The position numbers and the translations under genes were made by a program. The notes under the pieces were generated by a model. The model did not search any database. It had not been told where the DNA came from and worked only from the letters and a program-made list of their open reading frames with translations. From positions 248,001 to 312,000 of the forward strand of contig CAVRJB010000016.1 in assembly GCA_963721385.1 (NCBI GenBank): a stretch of 64,000 nucleotides of DNA, in the 5' to 3' direction. Origin of the DNA: DAOMFB01 sp963721385. Its GTDB lineage: Bacteria; Acidobacteriota; Thermoanaerobaculia; UBA5066. Positions 36,757-46,840 of this stretch are shown one piece after another. Positions within the stretch are counted from its first letter, which is position 1; each line of letters starts with the position of its first letter.

Positions 36757-38185
36757 TCAGGTTTTCGGGGGAGGCGCGGCGTCTTTCGGCGGGAACTCCG
36801 GCTGGTTCCAGCCGCCGCCCAGCGCCTTGTAGATGTTCACGTAGTCGACGAGGAGGCCCTGCCGCGAGTTGACGAGCAGGAGCTCCGCCGGATAGAGAAG
36901 CTGCATCGCATAGAGGACCTCGAAGTAGCTCGAGAGGCCGGCGTTGTAGCGGAGGTTCGCGAGCCGGACCATCTCCCGATAGGCGTCGACCGTCCGGCCC
37001 AGCTCCGACGATCTCCTTCTGGAGCTTCTCGCGCGCGTAGAGGACCGTCGTCGTCTCCGCGAAGGCGCCCGTGACCGTCTGCTCGTACTGGGCCTTCGCC
37101 TGCTCCCACCGGGCGACGGAGACCTCGTACTCGCTCCGGAGCCGTCCCCCCTGGAAGAGAGGTCCGACGAGGCCCGCCGCGATCGACCAGGTCTTCCCGG
37201 GCACGAAAATGCTCGAGAGGTCCGGGCTCACGAAGCCGAAGAGCCCCGTCAGGCTGATGGACGGAAAGAAGTTCGCCATCGCCACGCCGACGTCGGCGTT
37301 CGCGGCGACGAGCTGCTGCTCGGCCTGCTGGATGTCGGGCCGCCGCTTCAGGAGGTCCGACGGAAGCCCCGCCGGAACGGCCGCCGGCACCAACTGCGCG
37401 GCGAGCGCCTGGCCTCTCGGGACCGGCCCCGGATTCCGGCCGAGCAGGAGGTTGAGCCGGTTCTCGGTCGCCTCGATCTGGCGTTCGATGAAGGGCACCT
37501 GCGACGCGACCTGGCCGACGGCCGCGCCCGCGTAGGACACCTCGATCGCCGAGGCGGCGCCGGCCTCGAGCTTCCGGTTGTAGAGGTCGTACTGCTCCTG
37601 AAACGAAGTCACCGTCGACTGCGCGATGACGAGCTGCTCGTCGAACGCCCGGAGAGTGAAGTAGGTCGAGGCGACCTCCGAGACGAGCGAGAGGAGGACG
37701 GCGCGCCGGGCTTCCTCGGTCGCGAGGTATTGCGCCTTCGCCGACTCGTTCAGGCGCCGGATCCGGCCCCAGACGTCCAGCTCCCACCCGAAGTTCACGT
37801 TGGCGCTCCAGGCGTCCCGCGTCGTCGAGCCGGGCTGGACGACCGTCGACGTCAGCCCGCGCCCCCACCCGCCGCCGTAGCCGATCTGCGGGAAGAACTC
37901 CGAACGGGCGATGCCGGCCCGCGCGCGCGCCTCCTCTACGCGCGCGGCCGCGATCCGGACGTCGTAGTTGTTCCGGAGCGCCTCGTCGATAAGGCCCTTC
38001 AGGGCTTCGTCTCCGAAAATCTCCCACCACGGCAGGTCGGCGAGGGAGACGGCCCCCGGCGCGGGCGGCCCCTGCACCTCCCGGTACTGCTCCGGAACGG
38101 CGACCTGCGGCTGCTTGTAATTCGGCCCGACGGCGCACCCGGTGGACAGGACGATTGCGACGGCGAAGGCGACGGACTTTTTCAC
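36757..38185 (-). CDS. RND efflux outer membrane lipoprotein (NodT/OprM family), one frameshift
   Basis: About 475 residues. Signal peptide with lipobox STGC (Cys17), then the TolC-like repeats: PWWEIFGDEALKGLIDEAL, SEFFPQIGYGGG, LDVWGRIRRLNESAKAQYLA, RRPDIQQAEQQLVAANAD. The frame breaks near 37008 (extra base) and continues ELGRTVDAYREM, VRLANLRYNAGLSSYFEVLY, AELLLVNSRQGLLVDYVNIY to the true stop at 36757. It would form the outer membrane channel of the pump encoded just upstream in the same operon. Confidence 0.88.
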
Positions 38186-38186
38186 G

Positions 38187-41100
38187 TCAGTGCCCTCCGC
38201 CGGCCGGACTCGGTTTCGGACCCGGCGCCGGACCGGGCGCTTCCTTTGTCTTCCCGCGATGCGCGAGCTTCTCGACCATCACGAAGAGCGTGGGGATGAG
38301 GAAGATCGCGATGCCGGTCGCGGCGAGCATCCCGACGATGACGACGGTGCCCAGGACCTTGCGGGAGACGGCCCCGGAGCCGGTTGCGGTCCAGAGCGGA
38401 ACGCAGCCAAGGATGAAGGCGAAGGAGGTCATCAGGATCGGCCGCAGCCGGAGCTTCGCTCCCTCGAGCGCGGCGTCCACGAGGCTCTTCCCCTCCTTCT
38501 GCTGCAGGACGGCGAACTCGACGATCAGGATGGCGTTCTTGGCGGCGAGCCCGATCAGCATGACGAGGCCGATCTGGCCGTAGACGTCGAGGTCGAAGTT
38601 GCGCATCAGGAGCCCGATGAACGCGCCGAAGACCGCGACCGGCACCGAGAGGAGGACGCTGAACGGCAGGGACCAGCTCTCGTAGAGCGCGGCGAGGATG
38701 AGGAAGACGAAGACGATCGAGAGGACGAAGACGCGTGCCCCTGCCCCTGCCGCCTTGACCTCCTGGTAGGACATGTCGGCCCAGTCGTAGCCCATCTCGC
38801 GGGGCAGGACCTCCTTCGCGACGGCCTCGAGCGCCGCCGTGGCCTGGCCGGAGCTGTAGCCGGGCGCGGGGACTCCCGTGACCTGCGCGGCCCGGAAGAG
38901 GTTGAACCGGTTCGTGAACTCGGGGCCCGCGATCCCCCGCGTCGTCGTGACGGCGGAGAGCGGCACCATCTTCCCGTCGTTGTTCTTCACGTAGAACTGG
39001 TTGATGTCTTCGACCTTGACTCGGCCCTCCGCCTCAGCCTGCAGGAAGACCTTCCACTGGCGCCCGAAGCGGTTGAATTGGTTCACGTAGATGCCGCCGA
39101 GAAAGGCCTGCAGAGTCTGGTAGACGTCGCCGACGGCGACGCCCTGCTTCAGGACCTTGTCGCGGTTGATGTCGGCGTAGATCTGGGGAACCGAGGGCCG
39201 CCAGACGCTATTCACGTTGGCCAGCTCAGGCCTCTTGCGCGCCGCCTCCAGGAACTTCTGGAGGTTCTCGTTCAGGAACTCGACGGTTCCGCCGCTCCGG
39301 TCCTGGAGCCACAGGGAGAAACCGCCGCCCGTGCCGAGGCCCTGGATGGCCGGGGGCGGGAACGCGAACGCGCTGGCTTCCGGGATCTGGCCCCGAAGCA
39401 CGGCGTTCAATCTCTGGAGGATCGGCCGCGCCTCCATCTCCTTGCCCTTGCGCTCGTCCCAGGGATCGAGTGAGACGAAATAGAAAGCCGTGTAGGGCGC
39501 CGAAGCGCCGGCGAGAAGGCTGTACCCCGCAATGGTCGTGACGTACTTGACGCCCTTGGTCTCCCCGAGGATTTTTTCGATCTTCTGGCAGACGGCGTCC
39601 GTCCGCTGAAGAGAAGCGGCGTCGGGAAGCTGGACGTTGACGAAGAAATAGCCCTGGTCCTCCTCAGGGAGGAAGCCTGCGGGGAGCTTCTTGCCGAGCA
39701 CGCCGCAGAGCGCGACGAAGCCGCCGAGAATCAGGAGGCTGACGACGACCTTCCGGATCAGGTGGTGGGAGAGGTTGACGTATCCGTTCGTCGCCTTCGC
39801 GAAGCCCCGGTTGAACCAGGCGAAGAACTTCCCGAGCGGCCCCTTCGCTTCCTTCTTCGGCTTCAGAATCAGGGAGGCGAGCGCCGGGGAGAGCGACAGC
39901 GCGTTGAAGGCCGAGATCAGGACCGAGACGGCGATCGTGATGGCGAACTGCATGTTCATCCGCCCCTGGATGCCGCCCATGAAGGCCACGGGGATGAACA
40001 CGGCCGAGAGAACCAGGGCGATCCCGATGACGGGCTGCGTGACCTCTTCCATCGCCTTCAACGTGGCGTCCTTCGGCGACAGCCCGTGCTCGATGTGGTG
40101 CTCGACCGCCTCGACCACGACGATGGCGTCGTCCACGACGAGGCCGATCGCAAGGACGAGCCCGAAGAGGGACAGCGTGTTGATCGAGAAGCCGAGCATC
40201 GGGAAGAACATGAACGTGCCGACGAGCGACACCGGCACGGCAAGCAGCGGAATCAGCGTCGCTCGCCAGCCCTGCAGGAAGAGGAAGACGACGATGATGA
40301 CGAGGCCGATCGCTTCGTAGAGGGTGTGCGTGATCTCCTTGATCCCCTCAGTGACCGGCAGCGTCGTGTCGAGGGCGACGACGTAGTCGAGGTCGTCCGG
40401 GAAGCGCTCCTTCAGCTCCTTCATCGTCTTCTTGACGCCCTCGGCGACGGCGATGGCATTGGAGCCCGGGACCTGGAAGACGCCGATCGGGCAGGCGGGC
40501 TTGCCGTTCAGGCGCGCTCGCTGCTGGTAGTTCAGGGCGCCGAGATCGATCCGGCTGACGTCCTTCAGTCGCACCATCGATCCGTCCGCGTTCAGGCGGA
40601 CGACGACGTTGCCGAACTCTTCCGCGGTGACGAGACGCCCCTGGGCGCGGAGCGTGTACGTGAACTCCTGCCCCTTCGGAGCCGGCTCCGTTCCGATGCC
40701 CCCGGACGGGTTGACGGCGCTCTGCTGCTTGAGGGCGTTCAGGAGGTCGGGGACCGTCAGGCCGAGGCTCGCCAGCCGCTCGGGCTTGACCCAGATCCGC
40801 ATCGCGTAGTCGGCCGTGCCGTAGTTCTGGATCTGGCCGACGCCCGGCACGCGGTAGATCGCGTCGTTGACGTTGATCGTCGCGTAGTTGCCGAGGAAGA
40901 GCGCGTCGTACGTTCCCTTGGGGGAGTAGAGCGAGACGATGAGCAAAGGATTGCTCGTGGCCTTCTTGACCGTCAGGCCGAACTGATTGACGTCGGCCGG
41001 CAGGTTCGGCTGCGCCTGCGAAACTCGGTTCTGCGTGTTGACCTGGTCGAAATTGATGTCGGTCTCGACGTCGAACGTGACGGTGAGCTTCATCGTCCCG

Positions 41101-41354
41101 TCGTTGGCGTTCGTGGACTGCATGTAGATCATGTAGTCGACGCCGTTCATCTGCTGCTCGAGAGGGGTCGCGACCGACTGCTCGATCGTGATCGCGTCGG
41201 CGCCAGTGTAGGTCGTCGTGACCTGGATCTGGGGCGGCACGATGTCCGGGTACTGGGCGGTCGGGAGCTTCGTCATCGCGACGCCCCCCGCCATGGTCAT
41301 CAGGATCGCGATGACGATCGCGACGATCGGCCGGCGGACGAAGAATTCCGACAC
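38187..41354 (-). CDS. RND multidrug efflux transporter (AcrB/HAE1 type)
   Basis: 1055 residues, uninterrupted. Seen: FFVRRPIVAIVIAILMTMAG at the N-terminus, GLVVDDAIVVVEAVEHH (the paired Asp of TM4), GLAAKNAILIVEFAVLQQKE (TM10 Lys), and the two large periplasmic loops. It is a proton-driven inner membrane pump exporting hydrophobic/amphiphilic compounds with the adaptor upstream and the NodT-type channel downstream. Close to MexF/MexB-type pumps in layout. Confidence 0.96.
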   Translation of the reverse strand: MSEFFVRRPIVAIVIAILMTMAGGVAMTKLPTAQYPDIVPPQIQVTTTYTGADAITIEQSVATPLEQQMNGVDYMIYMQSTNANDGTMKLTVTFDVETDINFDQVNTQNRVSQAQPNLPADVNQFGLTVKKATSNPLLIVSLYSPKGTYDALFLGNYATINVNDAIYRVPGVGQIQNYGTADYAMRIWVKPERLASLGLTVPDLLNALKQQSAVNPSGGIGTEPAPKGQEFTYTLRAQGRLVTAEEFGNVVVRLNADGSMVRLKDVSRIDLGALNYQQRARLNGKPACPIGVFQVPGSNAIAVAEGVKKTMKELKERFPDDLDYVVALDTTLPVTEGIKEITHTLYEAIGLVIIVVFLFLQGWRATLIPLLAVPVSLVGTFMFFPMLGFSINTLSLFGLVLAIGLVVDDAIVVVEAVEHHIEHGLSPKDATLKAMEEVTQPVIGIALVLSAVFIPVAFMGGIQGRMNMQFAITIAVSVLISAFNALSLSPALASLILKPKKEAKGPLGKFFAWFNRGFAKATNGYVNLSHHLIRKVVVSLLILGGFVALCGVLGKKLPAGFLPEEDQGYFFVNVQLPDAASLQRTDAVCQKIEKILGETKGVKYVTTIAGYSLLAGASAPYTAFYFVSLDPWDERKGKEMEARPILQRLNAVLRGQIPEASAFAFPPPAIQGLGTGGGFSLWLQDRSGGTVEFLNENLQKFLEAARKRPELANVNSVWRPSVPQIYADINRDKVLKQGVAVGDVYQTLQAFLGGIYVNQFNRFGRQWKVFLQAEAEGRVKVEDINQFYVKNNDGKMVPLSAVTTTRGIAGPEFTNRFNLFRAAQVTGVPAPGYSSGQATAALEAVAKEVLPREMGYDWADMSYQEVKAAGAGARVFVLSIVFVFLILAALYESWSLPFSVLLSVPVAVFGAFIGLLMRNFDLDVYGQIGLVMLIGLAAKNAILIVEFAVLQQKEGKSLVDAALEGAKLRLRPILMTSFAFILGCVPLWTATGSGAVSRKVLGTVVIVGMLAATGIAIFLIPTLFVMVEKLAHRGKTKEAPGPAPGPKPSPAGGGH

Positions 41355-41358
41355 GGAG

Positions 41359-42558
41359 CTACTTCCCGCCCTCTTTGGCGGCGGCCGGCGGCGCCGGAGC
41401 CGAAGCCTCTTTCGAAGCTTCCTTCGGGGCCACCGTCATGCCGGACCGGACGCGCTGGAGCCCCTCGACGACGATCCGGTCGCCCGGCTTCAGGCCCTCG
41501 TCGATGACCCAGAGGCTCCCGTCGAGCGGCCCGGGCTTGACGACCTTGATCGTCACCTTGTTGTCCGCGCCGACGACCGCGACCTGATAGCTCCCCTGCA
41601 GCTCGCTGACCGCCCGCTGGGGCACGAGAAGGGCGCCCTTCTTCACTTCGAGCGCCACCCGGACCTTTGCGTACTGGCCGGGGCGGAGGATGTTCTCCGG
41701 GTTCGGGAAGACGCCGGCCATGGCGATCGTCCCGGTCTTGACGTCCACCTCGCGGCCGACGAGATAGCCGCGGCCGCGGCGGGGATAGACCGAGCCGTCG
41801 GAGAGGATGAGCTGCAGCGGGGCCTCCCCCTTCGCCCCGGCTTCGGCCGCGATCCGCTTGTCGACCGGACCGACCCTCTGGACGAAGGTGAGGTACTCCT
41901 GCTCGCTCGGGTTGAAGTTGACCTTGATCGGATCGAGGGTCGAGACCGAGGTCAGGACGGACTGCGGGGTCAGGAGGTCGCCGACCTGGGCCTTCGCGAC
42001 CCCGGCGATCCCGTCGATCGGCGAGACGACCTTCGTCCAGCCGAGGTCGAGCTTCGCCTTGTCGAGGGCCGCCTGCGCGGTTTCCAGGTTCGCCTGCGCC
42101 GTCGCCTGCCGCGTGACGGCGTCGTCCAGCTCCTGCTGGCTGATCGCCTTCTGCGCGGCGAGCGGCGTGTAGCGTGTCACCGTCGTCGTCGCGCCGGCGA
42201 GCTCCGCCTTCCAGCGGGCGACGTTCCCCGTGGCCTGGTCCAGGGCCGCTTGGAACGTCCGCGGGTCGATCTCGAAGAGAAGGTCTCCGCTCCGGACTAA
42301 CGCGCCCTCCTTGTAGGTGCGCTGGAGGAGGAACCCGCCGACCTGAGGCCGGATCTCGGCGTTGACGAAGCCGTCGAGGGTCCCGATCCATTCCGAGTAG
42401 ACCGGAACGTCCTTCTGGACCACGGTCGCCACCTCGACGGGGGGAGGAGGGGGAGGCGGCGGCGCTTCCTGCTTCCCACAGGCAGCCACGAAGACCCCGG
42501 CGGCGGCCATGAAAAGGCTGGAGATCCGGACCAGACGATGAACCCTGCTGTCTTTCAT
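41359..42558 (-). CDS. RND efflux periplasmic adaptor lipoprotein (AcrA/MexA type)
   Basis: 399 residues. Lipobox VAAC with Cys27, a run of eight prolines after it, then VEVATVVQKDVPVYSEWIGT, lipoyl half-motifs (AEIRPQVGGFLLQ and VVSPIDGIAGVAKAQ), the coiled-coil hairpin (ISQQELDDAVTRQATAQANL), and the beta-barrel domain. First gene of the efflux operon; four bases separate it from the pump gene. The Ala/Pro/Lys-rich tail is unremarkable. No adjacent regulator is seen. Confidence 0.94.
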   Translation of the reverse strand: MKDSRVHRLVRISSLFMAAAGVFVAACGKQEAPPPPPPPPVEVATVVQKDVPVYSEWIGTLDGFVNAEIRPQVGGFLLQRTYKEGALVRSGDLLFEIDPRTFQAALDQATGNVARWKAELAGATTTVTRYTPLAAQKAISQQELDDAVTRQATAQANLETAQAALDKAKLDLGWTKVVSPIDGIAGVAKAQVGDLLTPQSVLTSVSTLDPIKVNFNPSEQEYLTFVQRVGPVDKRIAAEAGAKGEAPLQLILSDGSVYPRRGRGYLVGREVDVKTGTIAMAGVFPNPENILRPGQYAKVRVALEVKKGALLVPQRAVSELQGSYQVAVVGADNKVTIKVVKPGPLDGSLWVIDEGLKPGDRIVVEGLQRVRSGMTVAPKEASKEASAPAPPAAAKEGGK

Positions 42559-42674
42559 GTTCGGGGATCCTCTCTAAAGGCTGCGGCGGATTCTGACACG
42601 GGGACCCACGGGGCAGCGGCCGAGTCTCCCCCGCAGAAATAGATCAGGCGCAGGGCGCGACGGAGGCGCCTCGT

Positions 42675-43713
42675 TCAGCGGGGCGTCGAGGCGTAGGGGT
42701 TGCCCTTCAGGGCGTTCGAGATGTCCGTGATCGCCTTCTGGGCCGCGGACGCTGTTGCCGGCCTCGTCGAGGGGCGGCGAGACGACGGCGATGCCGAACT
42801 TCCCGGGCGAGACGGCGATCAGGCCGCCGCCGACGCCGCTCTTGCCGGGGAGGCCCGTCGCGTAGAGCCACTTCCCCGAGTTGTCGTAGAGGCCCGCCGT
42901 CGCCATCACGGCGAGGACGCCCGGCACGTTGCCGGTCATCATGACCTGCTTGCCCGTCAACGGGTTCTTTCCGCCGTTTGCGAGCGTTGCCGCCATCGTC
43001 GCCAGATCCTTCGCGTTGACGTTCACGGAGCACTGCTCGGTGTAGATGTCCGTCGCGCGCAGCGGGTCGGCCTTGATGTACTCGTAGGCGTACATGAGGT
43101 AGCCGATGGCCTGGTTGCGCTGGTTCGTGTCCGACTCGGACTTGAAGACCTCCGCGTTGACCGAGAGCGGCCGCCCCGCGAAGTCGGAGTAGGTCGCGAG
43201 GAGGCCGTTCCAGATCGCCTCGCGGTTCGCGCCCTTCAGCATGCTCGTCGCCGTGATCGCGCCCGGGTTCACGAGGGGGTTGATCTCCGGCCCGCCGAGC
43301 GCCTTCTTGGCGAACTCGACCGCGACGATCGAGTTGAACCGCATACCGGTCGCGTCGACGCCGATCGTCTTGACGATCGCGTCGAGGCCCTGCTCCTCGA
43401 TGACCTTCGCCATCGTGAAGACCTTCGAGATCGACTGGATCGAGACCTCCGACTTGACGTCGCCGGCGGTGTAGACCTTGCCGTCCGGCGTCACGACGGC
43501 GATCCCGTAGATCTTCGGGTCGACCTTGGCGAGGGCCGGGATGTAGTCGGCGTTCGCGCCCTCCTTCAGGTCCTTGTACTTTTCGTAGGCGGAGTTCACC
43601 GCTTTCTGGATCTCCTCGGGCGTCTGGGCGAGCACGGCCGGCGCGAGGCCCGCGACGAAGAGAATGGCGACGGCGAGGACGCCGAAGCGTCCGGGCTTGC
43701 GGTTTCTGAACAT
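42675..43713 (-). CDS. glsA: Periplasmic glutaminase, frameshift near the end
   Basis: About 345 residues with a signal peptide (FGVLAVAILFVAGLAPAVLA), unusual because most glutaminases are cytoplasmic. The serine-beta-lactamase-like active site QSISKVF lies near residue 95; GVDATGMRFNSIVAVEF, NPLVNPGAITATSM, QCSVNVNAKDLATMAATLA, and TGLPGKSGVGGGLIAV follow. The last 26 residues are in another frame (AQKAITDISNALKGNPYAS then TPR) after an extra base near 42752, restoring the family C-terminus. Hydrolyses glutamine to glutamate and ammonia. Starts on the last base of the porin stop. Confidence 0.9.
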
Positions 43714-44937
43714 CACTTTCCTCCCAGCATCCACGAGAAGTTCGCCTTGAACGAGATCTGGATGCGCCAGTCGTTCGTGGAGAAGCCGTCCGGGTAGTTC
43801 TTCCGGTACCCCCAGAGCCCCTCGACGCCCGCCATGACGTTCTTGATCGGGGTCCAGAGGACGTTCGCGAGCGCGTACTGGCCGACGCGGAAGGCGTCGG
43901 GAGTCTGCCCGGTGGTGTTGTCGATGTCGATCCGCGAGTAGCCGATGGCGGTCGAGAAGCACTTGTTCCAGTTGTGGTCGAGGAAGGCGACGACTCCGAG
44001 CATCGGAACCGCCTTCCCCTTGATCGGCTTCTGGGGGTCTCCGAAGTTGTTCTCGATGGCGACGTCCACGGGGGCGTCGTTCATGTAGTTCTGGCAACCC
44101 TGGCCGTAGGTCACCTCGAGCCGGAGCGCGTCGTTCTTCGTGACGTTGAGAACCGAGCTCAGGTTCAACCCCCAGCCGACGACGCTCCCCGAGAGGTCGT
44201 ACTGGTCGGCGAGCGTGTCGTCCCACGCGATATCGCGGACGAGGCCGGCGAACTGGACGTGACCCCAGTCGCCGGTGTGCCGGACCTGCGCCGTCAGGTC
44301 CGGAAGCGGGAACCGGGCCTTGATGTTCTGGAGTGCGACGCGGTCCGCGTAGACGCCGCCGTCGCCCGACGCGCCGGGGCGCTCGAGGGCGACCCAGACG
44401 CGGGTGTCGCCCCGCAGCGGCATCCAGCGGAGCTGGACGTTGCGGAAGAAGACCATCCCGTTCGGGCCCCAGTAGTCGAGCTGGTTCGGGAAGACGTCGA
44501 GGTCCATGAAGACGCTCTCCGCCTGGCCGATGAGGAAGGGCCCGAGCTGGCCGTACGCGTGGCGGAGGCGGATCGTCGTCTGGCCCGCGTCCACCCCGAC
44601 GCCGAAGAAGTCGAAGTCGACGCACGTCTCCAGCTCGCCCCATTTCGTCGGGACCCAGCCCTTCACGCCGAGTCGGCTCTGCTTGACGCTGGCGTAGAAG
44701 TGGCTGCCGCTGCCGAACTGGTCGGGGTAGGCTTCCAGCTTCGTGGGGCGCAGCGTATCGGCCCAGTCCGGGTTGACGCTGGCGAAGTCCTCGATCATGT
44801 CGAGCTGGGCGAAACCGTAGATCTCCATTCGCGGCCCGGGCTTCTTTTCCGCGGGTTCCTCCGCGCGCCGCGGAATCTCCCGGGCCGAGCAGCGAGCGCC
44901 GCGATCGCGATCACGGCCGCTCCGAATCGTCCTTCAT
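43713..44937 (-). CDS. DcaP-like outer membrane porin, signal-peptide region frameshifted
   Basis: The beta-barrel frame (371 residues from 44828: EIYGFAQLDMIEDFASVNPD, ADTLRPTKLEAYPDQFGSGS, VKQSRLGVKGWVPTKWGELE, LRHAYGQLGPFLIGQAESVF) matches DcaP-type trimeric porins for dicarboxylates and related anions. It lacks a signal peptide, but upstream frames contain RFGAAVIAIAALAA and REIPRRAEEPAEKKPG, so the true start is probably the ATG at 44937 that overlaps the amidohydrolase stop (ATGA). Two frame breaks lie between 44885 and 44930. Likely uptake porin for the amino acid operon. Confidence 0.8.
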
Positions 44938-46046
44938 CGGATGCCTCCTGCGGGCGCAGCGCCCGCCGCTGTCGTTGCGTGAGCCTTCTCCCAGGCGCGG
45001 ACGCGCGTTCGCGCCGCGTCGAAGAGCCGTTCGTAGTTGCCCTTGAGGACCTTCTCGCGCGCCTCCGGGGTCAGGGCCGCCCAGAGCGGGGCGTACATCT
45101 CGTAGACCTTGAGGTACTTCGCCTGGTCCGACGGCGCGACCTCGTCCGTCCCGAAGAGGATCCGGTCGGGGTGCCGGTTGACGATCTCGGCGGTCGCCCG
45201 GACCGCCTCGGGGCTCGCGACGAGGTACTTGGCGACCTCGTCCCACGAGAGGTCGATGTAGACGTGGGTCAGGGCGGGATGCGAGAGCAGCCGCTCGGCG
45301 ATCTCGAGCTGGTCGGGAACCGGCCGGACGACGCGCCCGAGCCCCATGTGCGCCCAGATGATCGTCGTCTTCGGGTGCCTCAGGAAGAGGTCGCGCAGCT
45401 GGTAGATCTGGTACGGCTCCTGCCCGGGCTTCGGGAAGGGCATGTCGATGTCGTTGTGGAGGAGGACGACGAGCCCGGCCTCGGCCGCGAAGTCGAAGAT
45501 CCGGTCGAGCGCGGGATTCGTGAGGCTCGCCGTCTCGCCCGCGATCTTGGACGAGACGAACTCCTTGTGGATCGAGAACTCGCCGATCCCCGAGAAGACG
45601 CCGGGGAAGGTCGCGAGGACGCGCTTGATGTGGTCGACGGCGTACATGTCCGAAGGGTTGAAGCCCGTGATCATCGGGTCGAGCCGCGCCTGCTCCGCGG
45701 GCGTCAGCGACCGGTACGCCATCGCGATGACGGCGTCCGTGAAGGAGTAGTAGTAGAGCGGCGCATCCGTCTGGAGGTAATACGTCGGGGCGAAGTCGCC
45801 CGTGTTCCCGTACGACCACATCTGCTGGAGGGGGAGCCCGAAGACGGCGGCCCGGCCCACCTTCGTCCCCATGATCTTCAGGAAGTCGTGGATGTCGGTC
45901 CCCTGCTGAACGAAGTTCGTGAGGTGCAGGTGGCCGTCGTTGAAGAGGGGCGGCTCGGCCGACCGCGACGCGCGGGCGGCGAGCGACGCCGAGACGGCGA
46001 GGGCGAAGAGCGTCCGGAGGGCGAGAGGCGGTGTTCGGGTCGACAT
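44934..46046 (-). CDS. Secreted amidohydrolase-family (TIM-barrel) protein
   Basis: 370 residues with a signal peptide (LRTLFALAVSASLAARAS). Metal-site motifs: FNDGHLHLTNFVQQG (HxH), GEFSIHKEF, VVLLHNDIDMPF, IIWAHMGLGR, YIDLSWDEVAKY, RILFGTDEVAP. This is the amidohydrolase-2 (decarboxylase/lactonase) type, but located in the periplasm and inside an Asn/Gln operon. Specific substrate unknown. Stop overlaps the porin start. Confidence 0.8.
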   Translation of the reverse strand: MSTRTPPLALRTLFALAVSASLAARASRSAEPPLFNDGHLHLTNFVQQGTDIHDFLKIMGTKVGRAAVFGLPLQQMWSYGNTGDFAPTYYLQTDAPLYYYSFTDAVIAMAYRSLTPAEQARLDPMITGFNPSDMYAVDHIKRVLATFPGVFSGIGEFSIHKEFVSSKIAGETASLTNPALDRIFDFAAEAGLVVLLHNDIDMPFPKPGQEPYQIYQLRDLFLRHPKTTIIWAHMGLGRVVRPVPDQLEIAERLLSHPALTHVYIDLSWDEVAKYLVASPEAVRATAEIVNRHPDRILFGTDEVAPSDQAKYLKVYEMYAPLWAALTPEAREKVLKGNYERLFDAARTRVRAWEKAHATTAAGAAPAGGIR

Positions 46047-46065
46047 CGGGCGCGATCCTTCTCTC

Positions 46066-46824
46066 TCAGCAGCCGCTGAAGCACAGGAACGGGGGCGTGA
46101 AGAGCATGACGCCGATCTCCCAGCCCGCCCCCGGCGAGCCGTTGAACTTCTGGTCGTAGGTGATCGCGATGTTCACGTGGGCGTTCGGCTCGTAGCGGAT
46201 CCCGACCCGGAACTCCGGATCGAGATTCGCCTCGCCCACCGCTCCGTACACCTCGCCGACGGCCGCCCACTTCGGGCTGAAGGGATTCCACGCAAGCCGC
46301 GTGGAGTAGGTGAAGGCCCACGCGTTGCTCCCGCTGTTCTCGGAGTCGAGGGTCACGCTCCAGCCCGGCATGACGTCCCAGGAGAGCTTGTTGTCGAAGA
46401 AGGGGATGGTCAGCGGCGCGTTCATCCAGACCGTCGTGGAGGGGGTCTGGAATCCGGACCCGTCGAGCACGTAGCTCGGCTTCGACCCGACGCCGGCCTT
46501 GACCGCGAAGCCGCCCGTCTTCGACTGGTTCTGCCAGAACATGTACTTGGCGTAGAGCGACCCCTGCGTTCCCTCCGAGGTCTGCCGGTCCGAGTCCTTG
46601 TTGAAGACGTACTCGGCGGCCGTGAACTCCCAGTTCCGGAAGAGCGAGAACGTCGTCATGATCATGGTGGACTGCTCGCCGGTCGTCAGGATGACGGTCA
46701 CCGTCCCGAGCGGCTTGGAGATCCAGCTGTCGGAGTTGAACTGCTGCGCCGTTGCGGGCATGCCCGCCAAGAGGCACAGGCAGCCAAGAACGGCGCCCGA
46801 GAGCTTTGCAATTGCGGAATTCAT
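46066..46824 (-). CDS. Outer membrane beta-barrel-like protein
   Basis: 252 residues with a signal peptide (LSGAVLGCLCLLAGMPATA). The mature part alternates hydrophobic and polar residues in aromatic-capped strands (WEFTAAEYVFNKDSDRQ, GSLYAKYMFWQNQSKTGGFA, SWDVMPGWSVTLDSENSG, VGIRYEPNAHVNIAITYDQK) and looks like a 10-12 strand barrel. It ends FTPPFLCFSGC without the usual C-terminal Phe. Family not recognised; position suggests a role in substrate passage for the operon. Confidence 0.75.
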   Translation of the reverse strand: MNSAIAKLSGAVLGCLCLLAGMPATAQQFNSDSWISKPLGTVTVILTTGEQSTMIMTTFSLFRNWEFTAAEYVFNKDSDRQTSEGTQGSLYAKYMFWQNQSKTGGFAVKAGVGSKPSYVLDGSGFQTPSTTVWMNAPLTIPFFDNKLSWDVMPGWSVTLDSENSGSNAWAFTYSTRLAWNPFSPKWAAVGEVYGAVGEANLDPEFRVGIRYEPNAHVNIAITYDQKFNGSPGAGWEIGVMLFTPPFLCFSGC

Positions 46825-46840
46825 GCAGGGCTCTGAATCG

